A DNA stretch of 64,000 bases from Microbacterium thalli (GCF_028737325.1 NZ_JAQZCH010000001.1:1552928-1616927), one strand, 5' to 3'; counted from the first letter of the stretch, positions 25,363 through 34,242 are shown. Translations and numbers: made by a program. The notes: generated by a model from the sequence alone, not told the origin.

Positions 25363-26547
25363 ATGACCGCACCCCTCCGCGTCCTCACCCTGACCGAGGG
25401 CTTCTTCGCCGGAGGAGCGCGCATCCTCCACAGCGACGTCGTCGCGGGGCTGCATGCGAGCGGGGACCAGACCCACAGCGTGCTGGCTATCGCCTCACGG
25501 GCGCGGCGCGAGGCGACGGTGCAGCCGATGGCGGCTGACCCGAGATACCGCTCGCTGCGCGCCGGAGGGGTGAGCATCACGTCGCTCGGCAAGACGGCCG
25601 GTGGTGTCCCGCACGCACCGCACACCTTCTCGTCCCGGCAGCTGCGCACGGCCTCGCGGGCGATCGCCGCCGCCGACGTCGTCCTCTCCCTCAAGGAGCA
25701 GCCGCTCGGCCTGCTGCTCGCGCTCGATGAGGCGATGATGTTGCCCGACCGTCCGGTCATCGCGTGCCTGCACCGTTCCGACCCGGAGCACTCGGGCGAG
25801 GCGCTGTCGTGGCTGCGCACCGGCGCCGAGCGGGGCATCGTCACCGCGGCCGTTTCGTGTGCGCACGCCACCGACGCGGCCTACGCTCCCGCGCTCGCCG
25901 GGGCATCGCGCTACACCGTCGACAACGGCATCAATCTGACGCGGTTCCGTCCGGCGCTCACCCGGGGCGGCGACCCCGTCCGCCGCGAGCTGGGGATTCC
26001 GGATGCCGCCTCCGTCGTCGTCTACGCCGCGCGGTTCGACGAGATGAAGAACCCCGACCTGTTCTTCCGCGCGGTCGCGGCCCATGCCGAGATCGCACCC
26101 GACACGCACTACATCGTGTGCGGTGCCGGGATGACGACGGGCAACGCCGGATTACAGGCCTTGCTGGCCCGGGTCGGCGACGCTCGCGTGCACGCCCTGG
26201 GCATCCGCGATGACATGCCGGCGATCTACCGCGCCGCCGACGTGGTCGCCTTGACGAGCGCCTACGGCGAGGCCGCGCCCCTGTGCCTGCTCGAAGGCGC
26301 GGCGTCGGGCGCGGTGCCCGTCACCACCGACGTCGGCGATGCGGCGCGCCTCATCGCGGGCTTCGGCATCGTGACCGGGCGCGACCCCCGCGAGATCGCG
26401 ACGGCGTGGCAGCGCGCGTGCGCCGAACGCGGCCGCTTCGCCCCCGCCCTGCGGGCGGCTCGGCCGGGCCTCGGCCGTGACCGCATGGTGCGCGAGTACG
26501 GCGCGGTCATCGACGCCCAGCGCCGGACGCTGCGCCTCGCTGCCTGA
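25363..26547 (+). CDS. Family 4 glycosyltransferase
   Basis: A 394-residue GT-B enzyme. The N-terminal half begins with VLTLTEGFFAGGARILHSDV, an acceptor-side glycine loop. The donor-binding half has SVVVYAARFDEMKNPDLFFRAV, the E-x7-E-like region SAYGEAAPLCLLEGAASGAVPVTTDVG, and HALGIRDDMPAIYRAADVV. This is typical GT4 (retaining). No linked exopolysaccharide, glycogen or mycothiol genes are present, so donor and acceptor are open. The ATG at 25363 is preceded by GGAAGG at 25351-25356. Confidence 0.88.
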   Translation: MTAPLRVLTLTEGFFAGGARILHSDVVAGLHASGDQTHSVLAIASRARREATVQPMAADPRYRSLRAGGVSITSLGKTAGGVPHAPHTFSSRQLRTASRAIAAADVVLSLKEQPLGLLLALDEAMMLPDRPVIACLHRSDPEHSGEALSWLRTGAERGIVTAAVSCAHATDAAYAPALAGASRYTVDNGINLTRFRPALTRGGDPVRRELGIPDAASVVVYAARFDEMKNPDLFFRAVAAHAEIAPDTHYIVCGAGMTTGNAGLQALLARVGDARVHALGIRDDMPAIYRAADVVALTSAYGEAAPLCLLEGAASGAVPVTTDVGDAARLIAGFGIVTGRDPREIATAWQRACAERGRFAPALRAARPGLGRDRMVREYGAVIDAQRRTLRLAA

Positions 26548-26593
26548 GCCTTCCGGCTCGCGCGCCACCGGATCGACGGCGCCGTGCCGCGGG

Positions 26594-27448
26594 TCAGGGC
26601 AGGATGCCGAGCCGGCGAGCCCGTGCGACGGCGGCGTGCCGGGTCGAGGCGTCGAGCTTGGCCATGGCCGCCTGCAGGTACGACTTCACGGTGCCTTCTT
26701 TGAGGCTCAACGTGGCGGCGATCTCGGCGTTGGTGGAACCGAGCGCGCAGCACGCGAGCACGTCGAGCTCGCGCGGTGACAGCTGCACGTCGCTGTCGCC
26801 GGCTCCGGCACCCGCGCGCGCGACAGCCGCCAGACGTTGCTCCACGGCGGCCAGACGCTGTCGCAGCGCGGCGTCATCCACGGTGGCGGCGATGCTCCGC
26901 AGCTCTGCGAAGCTTTCGCGCAGGTCCTCCTTGGCCGCCGGAGTCAGGCCGGCCGCTGCTTCGGGCGACGGCGCAAGGGCCAGCCGCCGCTGCACCTCGT
27001 CGCGGATGCGCAACTCGGTTCCGACGGCGTCGGCGGCGCGGAACGCCGGCCGGGCGACGAGATCCCCGACGGGCGCCTGCGACCACGAGCCGCAGTAGAG
27101 AACCCCGCGGGCGCGGCCCTCGGTGACGATGGGCACCGCGAAGAGCGTCGCGATTCCCTCGCCGAGGATCGCGCGGTCGTAGTCGCGCGTGATGGTTCGG
27201 GCCGTGCGGTACTCCAGCGCGAGCCGCGGACGCTTCTCGATCATCGCCGCGCCGCCGAGCCCGCGTCCGACCTTGACCACGAGGTCGTCGATCGCGTGTG
27301 AGCGAGCGCCGGCGATCGCGGTGACGTGCACCGAGCCTTCGGTTTCGAGGCCGCCGAAGACGACGGGGAAGCGAGTGCTGCGAGCGAGATCGTCGACCGC
27401 GCGAGAGACCAGCTGCGTGTCGCTGTCGGGTGCCGCCAGTGCCGTCAC
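26594..27448 (-). CDS. GAF-LuxR transcriptional regulator
   Basis: A 284-residue regulator. A GAF-like sensory domain covers about 10-165 (DDLARSTRFPVVFGGLETEG, then RGLGGAAMIEKRPRLALEYR and IATLFAVPIVTEGRARGVLY). A helical linker is followed by a LuxR HTH at the C-terminus (LSPRELDVLACCALGSTNAEIAATLSLKEGTVKSYL). No receiver domain. It is divergent from the DUF485-ActP symporter genes across about 120 bp, so it most likely controls acetate or another carboxylate uptake; regulators of this arrangement occur beside actP in other Actinobacteria. Confidence 0.9.
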   Translation of the reverse strand: MTALAAPDSDTQLVSRAVDDLARSTRFPVVFGGLETEGSVHVTAIAGARSHAIDDLVVKVGRGLGGAAMIEKRPRLALEYRTARTITRDYDRAILGEGIATLFAVPIVTEGRARGVLYCGSWSQAPVGDLVARPAFRAADAVGTELRIRDEVQRRLALAPSPEAAAGLTPAAKEDLRESFAELRSIAATVDDAALRQRLAAVEQRLAAVARAGAGAGDSDVQLSPRELDVLACCALGSTNAEIAATLSLKEGTVKSYLQAAMAKLDASTRHAAVARARRLGILP

Positions 27449-27571
27449 GCACTACCTACTTCCGGGGGTGACGGCCTCGTTGCCGCCTTTCGTAGCGTCG
27501 ACCCTACCATCGCGGTCCGTCGACGACGACGGCCGTGCGAGCAGCTGCTCACCATGAGGCAAGGAGGCCAC

Positions 27572-27922
27572 ATGACCGCATCGAACCGCCCTCCGTCCCC
27601 GCCAGGACGGGTGGATTACGTCGCCGTCGAGGAGTCGGCGCCGTTCCGCGAACTCAAGCGGAAGCACCGCAGTTTCGTCTGGCCGCTGACGGTGGTGTTC
27701 CTCGTCTGGTACTTCGTCTACGTGCTGCTGTCGTCGTTCGCGACCGACTTCATGGCGCAGCGTGTCTGGGGTGACGTCACCGTCGGGCTGCTGTTCGGGC
27801 TCGGGCAGTTCGTGACGACCTTCGCGATCACCATGGGCTACGTGCGCTACGCCAACCGTCGCCTCGATCCGCTCTCGTCGTCGATCCGCGCCGACCTCGA
27901 GCGGACGGAGGGCGCCTCGTGA
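27572..27922 (+). CDS. DUF485 membrane protein (YjcH-like), symporter partner
   Basis: A 116-residue protein with two membrane helices (VWPLTVVFLVWYFVYVLLSSF and LLFGLGQFVTTFAITMGYVRYA). DUF485 hallmarks are FRELKRKHRSFVWPLTV and the FG.gQf...f..t..Y pattern. YjcH-type proteins accompany the acetate symporter ActP, and here the stop overlaps the ActP start (GTGA). AAGGAGG precedes the ATG at 27572. Confidence 0.93.
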   Translation: MTASNRPPSPPGRVDYVAVEESAPFRELKRKHRSFVWPLTVVFLVWYFVYVLLSSFATDFMAQRVWGDVTVGLLFGLGQFVTTFAITMGYVRYANRRLDPLSSSIRADLERTEGAS

Positions 27923-29556
27923 ACGGCGTCTGGGAGGCCGTGACCGGCCTGGGCTCGGCGATCGTCGCCGCGGGGGAGACCGTCGACAACAACCCCGTCC
28001 TGAACATCTCGATCTTCGGCGCGTTCGTCGCGGTGACGCTGTTCATCGTCATCCGCGCGAGCCGCAACAACAAGACCGCCGCCGACTACTACGCCGCCGG
28101 CCGGTCGTTCACCGGGCCGCAGAACGGGTTCGCGATCGCGGGGGACTACCTCTCGGCCGCATCGTTCCTCGGCATCTGCGGCGCCATCGCGATCAACGGC
28201 TACGACGGGTTCCTGTACTCGATCGGATTCCTCGTCGCCTGGCTCGTCGCTCTCCTGCTCGTCGCCGAGTTGATGCGCAACACGGGCAAGTTCACGATGG
28301 CCGACGTGCTGTCGTTCCGGCTCAAGCAGACGCCGGTGCGGATGGCCGCGGCGATCACGACGCTCGCCGTGTGCTTCTTCTACCTGCTGGCGCAGATGGC
28401 CGGTGCGGGCGGTCTCGTATCGCTCCTGCTCGGGATCACCGAACAGCTCGGTCAGTCGATCGTCGTCGCCGTCGTCGGCGTCCTCATGATCGTGTACGTC
28501 CTGATCGGCGGCATGAAGGGCACGACCTGGGTGCAGATCGTCAAGGCGTTCCTCCTCATCGGCGGCGCGCTGGTCATGACCGTGTGGGTGCTCGCCATCA
28601 ACGGGTTCAACCTCAACACGCTGCTCGAGAGCGCCGTCGCGGCATCCCCGAAGGGCGAGGCGATCCTCGGGCCCGGGCTGCAGTACGGCGCGAACCCGTG
28701 GGACTTCATCTCGCTGGCTCTCGCACTGGTGCTGGGCACGGCCGGTCTGCCGCACGTACTGATGCGGTTCTACACGGTCCCCACGGCGAAGGAGGCCCGT
28801 CGGTCCGTGGTGTGGGCGATCTGGCTGATCGGCCTGTTCTATCTGCTGACGCTCGTGCTCGGCTACGGCGCCGGTGCCCTCGTGGGGCCGGAACGCATCG
28901 CTGCCGCCCCCGGTGGGGTCAACTCGGCCGCGCCGCTGCTCGCCCTCGAACTCGGCGGCCCGCTGCTGCTGGGCTTCATCTCGGCAGTGGCGTTCGCGAC
29001 GATCCTCGCGGTCGTGGCGGGCCTGACCATCACCGCGGCGGCGTCGTTCGCCCACGACATCTACGCGAACGTCGTGAAGAAGGGCGACGTGCCGCCGGAC
29101 GGCGAAGTGAAGGTGGCTCGCCGCACGGTCATCGTCATCGGCATCCTGGCGATCCTCGGGGGGATCGGCGTGCAGGGTCAGAACGTCGCCTTCCTCGTGG
29201 CGCTGGCCTTCGCCGTGGCCGCCTCGGCCAACCTGCCGACGATCATCTACTCGCTGTTCTGGCGCAAGTTCACCACGCGCGGCGCGGTGTGGAGCATGTA
29301 CGGCGGGCTCGCGGCGGCGATCATCCTCATCATCCTGTCGCCGGTGTTCTGGGGCACCGAGACCAGCGTGTTCAAGAACGTCGGTGTGGCGATCTGGCCG
29401 CTGAACAACCCGGGCATCGTCTCGATCCCCCTCGGCTTCTTCCTCGGCTGGCTCGGGTCGGTGACCTCGCGGGCGAAGGAGGATCCGGTCAAGGCCGCCG
29501 AGATGGAGGTCCGCTCGCTCACCGGCCACGGCGCCGAGAAGGCCGTCGACCACTGA
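27919..29556 (+). CDS. actP: Sodium/solute symporter, ActP-like (acetate or short carboxylate)
   Basis: A 545-residue transporter of the SSF family with about 13 hydrophobic segments. Diagnostic stretches are ADYYAAGRSFTGPQNGFAIAGDYLSAASFLG near the first helices, ADVLSFRLKQTPVRM, and GTAGLPHVLMRFYTVPTAKEARRSV. This fits ActP/MctP-type carriers that move acetate, propionate or glyoxylate with a cation. GTG start overlaps the DUF485 gene. Divergent GAF-LuxR regulator nearby. The exact substrate is an inference from the pair. Confidence 0.9.
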   Translation: MNGVWEAVTGLGSAIVAAGETVDNNPVLNISIFGAFVAVTLFIVIRASRNNKTAADYYAAGRSFTGPQNGFAIAGDYLSAASFLGICGAIAINGYDGFLYSIGFLVAWLVALLLVAELMRNTGKFTMADVLSFRLKQTPVRMAAAITTLAVCFFYLLAQMAGAGGLVSLLLGITEQLGQSIVVAVVGVLMIVYVLIGGMKGTTWVQIVKAFLLIGGALVMTVWVLAINGFNLNTLLESAVAASPKGEAILGPGLQYGANPWDFISLALALVLGTAGLPHVLMRFYTVPTAKEARRSVVWAIWLIGLFYLLTLVLGYGAGALVGPERIAAAPGGVNSAAPLLALELGGPLLLGFISAVAFATILAVVAGLTITAAASFAHDIYANVVKKGDVPPDGEVKVARRTVIVIGILAILGGIGVQGQNVAFLVALAFAVAASANLPTIIYSLFWRKFTTRGAVWSMYGGLAAAIILIILSPVFWGTETSVFKNVGVAIWPLNNPGIVSIPLGFFLGWLGSVTSRAKEDPVKAAEMEVRSLTGHGAEKAVDH

Positions 29557-29593
29557 CGGCGCGCTGACGGACCACAGACCGATCTCCAACGGA

Positions 29594-29630
29594 GAGGCGG
29601 CCCCGGGCGGAACAGGCCCGGGGCCGCCTC
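29594..29630. terminator. Bidirectional terminator
   Basis: GAGGCGGCCCCGGGC and GCCCGGGGCCGCCTC form a perfect 15-bp stem with a 7-nt loop between the convergent symporter and Ogt-like genes. Confidence 0.75.
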
Positions 29631-29645
29631 GCGTTCCGGCGCGGC

Positions 29646-30167
29646 CTACTCGCGCGCGGAGCCGTGCCCGCTCTCGAGGTCGAGCAGGAAGCGTTTGCGT
29701 TCGGGGTGCCCGCCGTACTCGCCGATCGACCCGTCGCTGCGCACGACGCGGTGCGCGGGGATGACGAGCGAGATCGGCGTACGTGCACACGCCGAGCCGA
29801 CGGCGCGGTGCGCGCGCGGTGACCCCGCCGCCGCGGCGACCTCGCCGTACGTCGCCACCTCGCCGTACGGGACGTCGCAGACGGCGCGCAGCGCGGCGGC
29901 AGCGAAGCCGGTCGGCGCGAGCTGCCAGTCGATCGGGGTCGAGAACCGGCGCAGGCCACCGGCGAAGTAGGCGTCGAGTTCGGTGACGACGCTGCGGGTC
30001 GCGGACGCGTCGGGCACGGGGACGGTGCGGAGTGCGACGGCGAGATCGGCGACGGCGATCTCGGCGGGGCGGTCGAGGATGTCGAGGGAGGCGAGGCCCG
30101 CATCGGTCACCACGATGAGGGCCTCGCCGATCGGTGTCGGGTGCACCCAGAACGCTGCGTCGGTCAT
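29646..30167 (-). CDS. Ogt/MGMT-like protein with Ala in place of the acceptor Cys
   Basis: A 173-residue protein laid out as a methylated-DNA-protein cysteine methyltransferase: an N-terminal domain (about 1-85) and the C-terminal DNA-binding domain (GFAAAALRAVCDVPYGEVATYGEVAAAAGSPRAHRAVG, then GEYGGHPERKRFLLDLE). The motif PCHRV, which holds the alkyl acceptor, reads IPAHRVV here (codon GCG on the minus strand). Repair by alkyl transfer to that Cys is therefore impossible. Alkyltransferase-like proteins with Trp or Ala at this place bind alkylated guanine and hand it to nucleotide excision repair. Divergent from the helicase-like gene. Confidence 0.88.
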   Translation of the reverse strand: MTDAAFWVHPTPIGEALIVVTDAGLASLDILDRPAEIAVADLAVALRTVPVPDASATRSVVTELDAYFAGGLRRFSTPIDWQLAPTGFAAAALRAVCDVPYGEVATYGEVAAAAGSPRAHRAVGSACARTPISLVIPAHRVVRSDGSIGEYGGHPERKRFLLDLESGHGSARE

Positions 30168-30328
30168 GTCTCCATCATCCCGGCGTGGCGCTCCGACGCC
30201 GGGTCGTGGCCGGAAAACGGGGGAGGGCTCGCGGCGTGACGATGATGGGGAGGAAACGCCGGTGATCCGGCGTGTCGGCAATAGCGCGAAACTCGGCAGG
30301 GCTGAACCCCGGATGCCCACGAGCCGCT

Positions 30329-30334
30329 TAGGGT
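30329..30334 (+). promoter_or_regulatory. -10 hexamer TAGGGT for helicase-like gene
   Basis: TAGGGT ends 7 nt before the GTG at 30342; the same hexamer serves the DUF3817 gene at 56912. It supports the start chosen for the long gene. Confidence 0.4.
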
Positions 30335-30341
30335 GTGTGCT

Positions 30342-33300
30342 GTGTGGCGTGGAGATCGAGGAGCCGTCCGACCGGACGCGACCGACGAGGATCGGGTGGA
30401 TTCGGTGACCCCCGCCCAACTCAGTGTCGCTGACGATGACGTCGCCATCGTGCACGTCGCCGAGGCCGAGCGGGAGCGGATCCGCCTGCAGGCGGCGAAG
30501 CTCGGCGGCCGTTCGACGCTGCTGCACTACGTCGCCTCCGACGACGTCGGCATCGACATCACCAAGGCGCACCCGGGCAGCCTGCCGCAGTTCATCACGG
30601 GCCGATCCACGCTGCTGTCGAACCTGTTCCGAGACGAGGTGGCGCTGCGCACCGCCCGGCTCGCCGCCGGACGCATCACCGCGAAGGACGTCGAGCTGCG
30701 GACCACCCGCGGGCTCGACACCGTCCACCTCGGCGTGGGCTTCGCGTCGTGGCGCGCGGGCGGTCTCACCTACAACGCCCCCGTGCTGCTGCGGCCGCTG
30801 GCGATCCGCCGGCACCACGGTGACTTCGACCTCAAGCTCCACGGTTCGTTCGCGGTCAACCCCGAGCTCGTCGAGGTCGCCCGCACCCATTTCGGAATCG
30901 ACCTCGACCGTCGCGGCCTGGCCGCCCTGGCCTACGACGGCGGCGTGTTCAAGCCGCAGCCGGTGATCGACCACCTGCGCGCCCTGACCGCGCACGTCGA
31001 CACCTTCACCGTCCAGCCCCGCCTGATCGTGTCGACCTTCGCCGACGTCGCCGCCCGCGCCGAGCGCGACGCGGCCGACCTCGACGTTCCCGTGCTCAAC
31101 GCGCTCGCCGGCCACGACGACGACCGGGCGCTGGTGGCCATGCGCCACCCGGTGCCCGACGCTGTCCCGGCCGACGACCGCCCACCGGCATCCGACCGTC
31201 TGCTGCTCGACGCCGACGCCGAGCAGGAGGGCGTCCTCGACCGCATCGTGGCGGGGCAGTCACTCGTCGTCCACACCCTGCCGGGAACCGGCGGCACGCA
31301 GACGGTCATCAACGCCGTCGGCGAACTCGTGCGGCGCGGCAAGCGCGTCCTGGTCGTCAGTGCCCGCCGAGGAACGCTCGAGGGTGTGCGCCATCGCCTC
31401 TCCGGTATCGGTCTGCCCGGTCTGGCGGTGTCGCCGCGGGGCGTGCACCGCGACCTCATCCGGGCGATCGCGCGCAACGAGAAGGCCGAGCACCCGAAGA
31501 TGGGTGAGATCGACGACGCCCTCGTGCGGCTGCGAAGCGTGCTGCGCGACTACCGCGCGTCGCTGACGCAGCGGCATCCCCTGCTCGGTGTCTCGCCCCT
31601 CGAGGTTTTGCAGAAGCTCACCACCATCGCCGGCGAAGACCCGCAGCCGTCGGCGGCCACGCGCTTCGACGCCCACACGCTCCAGCGACTGTCGACGCGC
31701 CGCGCCGAGGCCGCCGCGAAGCTGGCGACGGCCGCCCGCCTGGGAGAGTTCCGGTTCGGCCCCGACGACTCGCCCTGGTACGGCGTGGCGTTCGAGACCA
31801 CCGAGCAGGCGCGGGCCGCGCACGCCCTCGCGGGCCGTCTGCACCGCAGCGAGGTGCCCGAGATCCTCGAGCGGTCGTACGAGCTGATCGGGCAGACCCG
31901 CATGCGTCCGTTCACGACGCTCGCCGAGCTCGGCGCCTACATCCGCCTGCTGCAGGGCATTCGCGCGTCCCTCGACCGCTTCAGCCTCACGGTGTTCGAG
32001 CGGCCGCTCGCCGACCTCATCGAGGCGCACTCGACGCGTCGCGACACCCCCGACATGAACGGCGCGACGCGGCGTCGGCTGCGCCGTCTGTCGAAGGAGT
32101 ACGTGCGTCCCGGCATGCACGTGACCGACATGCACGATGCCCTCGTGCGCGTGCAGAAGCAGCGCGAGCAGTGGCAGCGTGTCGCCGAGGCGGGCGTCGT
32201 TCCCGAGATCCCCGCGGGCCTCGACGCCGTCGCGACCTCGTGGCAGCGGGTCGACGCCGACCTTGCCGAGCTCTCGCGCGTCCTCGGTCCCGGCAACGAC
32301 CTGCTCGCCACGCCGATCCCCGATCTCGTCCGCACCCTCGCCGGACTCGCCGCCGACTCGGACGTGTTCGACAATCTCGTCGAGCGCGCGACTCTGCGCG
32401 GCGAGCTCGCCTCGCTCGGACTCGACGCGCTGCTCACCGAGCTGTCGGTCCGCCACGTTCCGGAAGAGCGGGTCGCGTCGGAGTTCGAGTTCGCGTGGTG
32501 GCAGTCGGCCCTCGAGGCGATGCTGCGCGGCGACCGTGCCCTGCTCGGCGCCAACACGAGCGTTGTCGACCGCCTCGAGCGCGACTTCCGACTCGTCGAC
32601 GAGGCGCACGCGGCCTCGGCGGGTCAGCAGCTCGCCGCCGAGCTGGCGACGCGGTGGAAGATCGCGATCGTCGATGAGGCCGACGAGACCGCAGCGCTGA
32701 AGGCTGCGCTGCGCGAAGGCACGGCGTCGGCGGCCGAACTGCTCGCCGTGGCGCCGAAGCTCCTGCGGACGCTCGCCCCGGTCTGGATCGCCTCGCCCTA
32801 CGAGGTGTCGGCGCTGCCGGCGCGTCCGGCCTTCGATGTCGTCGTGATCGCGGATGCCGCTGCGCTCAGCGTCGCCGAGTCGGCGTCGGCCCTGCGCCGC
32901 GGTCGGCAGATCGTCGCCTTCGGGGATCCGGTCACCCAGCGCCCCACGCCGTTCGAGATCGCCGCCGATCGCGACGCGTCCGACGAGCCGCTCGTCGATC
33001 CTGAGGAGCCGAGCGTCTTCGAACGCCTCGCCGAGATCGTTCCGGTCGAGACCCTCACCCGCAGCTATCGCGCCGGTGGCGAGGACCTCGCCGAACTGGT
33101 CAACGAGGCCTTCTACGGCGGCGAGATCGTCTCGTTCCCGTGGGCCGGGTCGTACCTCGGTCGCGGCAGCCTGAGCGTCGACTACGTCGAGGGCGGTGTC
33201 GGTGCGCCCGACCCTGATTCCGGTGCCGTGGAGAGCCCCGATGCCGAGGTGGCCCGCGTGGTCACCCTCGTGGTCGAGCACGCCGTGAACCGCCCCCAGG

Positions 33301-34061
33301 AATCGCTCATGGTCGTCACGGCCTCCACCAAGCACGCGCTGCGCATCCGTGCGGCTGTCGAGGCGGCGTTCGCCGGACGCTCGGATGTCGCGGAGTTCGT
33401 CGGTCGCGAGACGGCCGAACCGTTCGCCGTACTCGGCCTCGAGGAGTCCGTCGCCGAGAGCCGCGACCGCGTGGTCTTCTCGCTGGGCTACGGCCTGACC
33501 CGGCACGGACGGGTCCTCAGCGACTTCGGCGTGCTGTCCGAGCCCGACGGTGAGCGCCTGCTGACGGTGGGCATGACCCGCGCGCGCCGCTCGATGGTCA
33601 TCGTGTCGTCGATTCGGCCCTCGGCGTTCGACGACGGCCGCCTCGAGAACGGTGCCGCGACGCTCATGTCGATCCTCGGCAACCTCGCGGCGCGTTCGCG
33701 CGAGGCGCGGCTCGAAGACCTCGCTGACCCGCTCACCCTTGCCCTGGCGCAGAACCTGCGGAGCCTCGGCGTCGCCGTGGATGTCGCTTACCGCGGCATC
33801 CTGCCCCTCGTCGCCCAGCGCGACGGCAAGGCCGTCGTGGTCGAGGGCGACCCGGAGACGATCGGCCAGTCGCTGCGCGAGTCGCTGCGCCTGCGCCCGC
33901 AGATCCTGCGACGACTGGGCTGGCACTACATCCGCGTGCACTCGTTCGACCTCTACAGCGACCCCGCCGGTGTCGCGGCGCGCGTGGCGGCGATCCTCGG
34001 GGTCGAGCCCGAGGCGCCGACGGCGGACGCGAGCACCGAACCGCTCGATGTCATCGAGTGA
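30342..34061 (+). CDS. Large SF1 helicase-like protein with altered Walker A/B and nuclease-like tail
   Basis: A 1239-residue protein of the DUF4011/Upf1-like helicase kind seen in Actinobacteria. N-terminal about 270 residues include LLHYVASDDVGIDITKAHPG and LTYNAPVLLRPLAI. At about 313 the P-loop reads LPGTGGTQT: the essential Lys is Gly. Walker B, normally DE, reads VVVIADAAA at about 832. Motifs GDPVTQRP (861), TRSYRAGG (907) and TVGMTRARRS (about 1075) survive. Residues about 1145-1226 resemble a Vsr-like nuclease tail (VVVEGDPE, GWHYIRVHSFDLYSDP). Start: GTG 30342 (TAGGGT 7 nt upstream); GTG 30405 is an alternative. Likely a non-hydrolysing or unusual ATPase. Confidence 0.85.
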   Translation: MWRGDRGAVRPDATDEDRVDSVTPAQLSVADDDVAIVHVAEAERERIRLQAAKLGGRSTLLHYVASDDVGIDITKAHPGSLPQFITGRSTLLSNLFRDEVALRTARLAAGRITAKDVELRTTRGLDTVHLGVGFASWRAGGLTYNAPVLLRPLAIRRHHGDFDLKLHGSFAVNPELVEVARTHFGIDLDRRGLAALAYDGGVFKPQPVIDHLRALTAHVDTFTVQPRLIVSTFADVAARAERDAADLDVPVLNALAGHDDDRALVAMRHPVPDAVPADDRPPASDRLLLDADAEQEGVLDRIVAGQSLVVHTLPGTGGTQTVINAVGELVRRGKRVLVVSARRGTLEGVRHRLSGIGLPGLAVSPRGVHRDLIRAIARNEKAEHPKMGEIDDALVRLRSVLRDYRASLTQRHPLLGVSPLEVLQKLTTIAGEDPQPSAATRFDAHTLQRLSTRRAEAAAKLATAARLGEFRFGPDDSPWYGVAFETTEQARAAHALAGRLHRSEVPEILERSYELIGQTRMRPFTTLAELGAYIRLLQGIRASLDRFSLTVFERPLADLIEAHSTRRDTPDMNGATRRRLRRLSKEYVRPGMHVTDMHDALVRVQKQREQWQRVAEAGVVPEIPAGLDAVATSWQRVDADLAELSRVLGPGNDLLATPIPDLVRTLAGLAADSDVFDNLVERATLRGELASLGLDALLTELSVRHVPEERVASEFEFAWWQSALEAMLRGDRALLGANTSVVDRLERDFRLVDEAHAASAGQQLAAELATRWKIAIVDEADETAALKAALREGTASAAELLAVAPKLLRTLAPVWIASPYEVSALPARPAFDVVVIADAAALSVAESASALRRGRQIVAFGDPVTQRPTPFEIAADRDASDEPLVDPEEPSVFERLAEIVPVETLTRSYRAGGEDLAELVNEAFYGGEIVSFPWAGSYLGRGSLSVDYVEGGVGAPDPDSGAVESPDAEVARVVTLVVEHAVNRPQESLMVVTASTKHALRIRAAVEAAFAGRSDVAEFVGRETAEPFAVLGLEESVAESRDRVVFSLGYGLTRHGRVLSDFGVLSEPDGERLLTVGMTRARRSMVIVSSIRPSAFDDGRLENGAATLMSILGNLAARSREARLEDLADPLTLALAQNLRSLGVAVDVAYRGILPLVAQRDGKAVVVEGDPETIGQSLRESLRLRPQILRRLGWHYIRVHSFDLYSDPAGVAARVAAILGVEPEAPTADASTEPLDVIE

Positions 34062-34242
34062 CCGTCAGCGGGTCGAACGGACCGGTCCGCGCCGCGCGCG
34101 TCTGACGGCCGCGCCCGGGACGGCGCCCGAACCGATTCCCGCCGATGAGACGACGGATGCCCCGGCCGGCGCCGAGGGCGCGGCCGGGGCATCCGGTCCG
34201 AACGATGCGCGCATGCGGAACGACGTCCCGCCGCACTACTGA
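34048..34242 (+). CDS. Small protein with C-terminal NDxRxxxDVPPHY motif
   Basis: A 64-codon frame starting at ATG 34048, overlapping the end of the helicase-like gene by 14 nt, which suggests coupling. The start is basic (SSSDRQRVERTGPRRARL), the middle is low complexity (Ala, Pro, Glu, Thr), and the end reads SGPNDARMRNDVPPHY. A closing 'ND.R...D.PPHY/W' is a recurring ending of small actinobacterial proteins of unknown function, which supports a real gene. It overlaps no other plausible coding frame except the helicase end. Confidence 0.65.
   Translation: MSSSDRQRVERTGPRRARLTAAPGTAPEPIPADETTDAPAGAEGAAGASGPNDARMRNDVPPHY

Noticed and set aside
31260..33941. 893-codon minus-strand frame opposite the helicase-like gene
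   Set aside because: Antisense artefact of GC-rich codons; His, Arg, Gly and Glu dominated with no motif, whereas the plus frame has recognisable helicase motifs.
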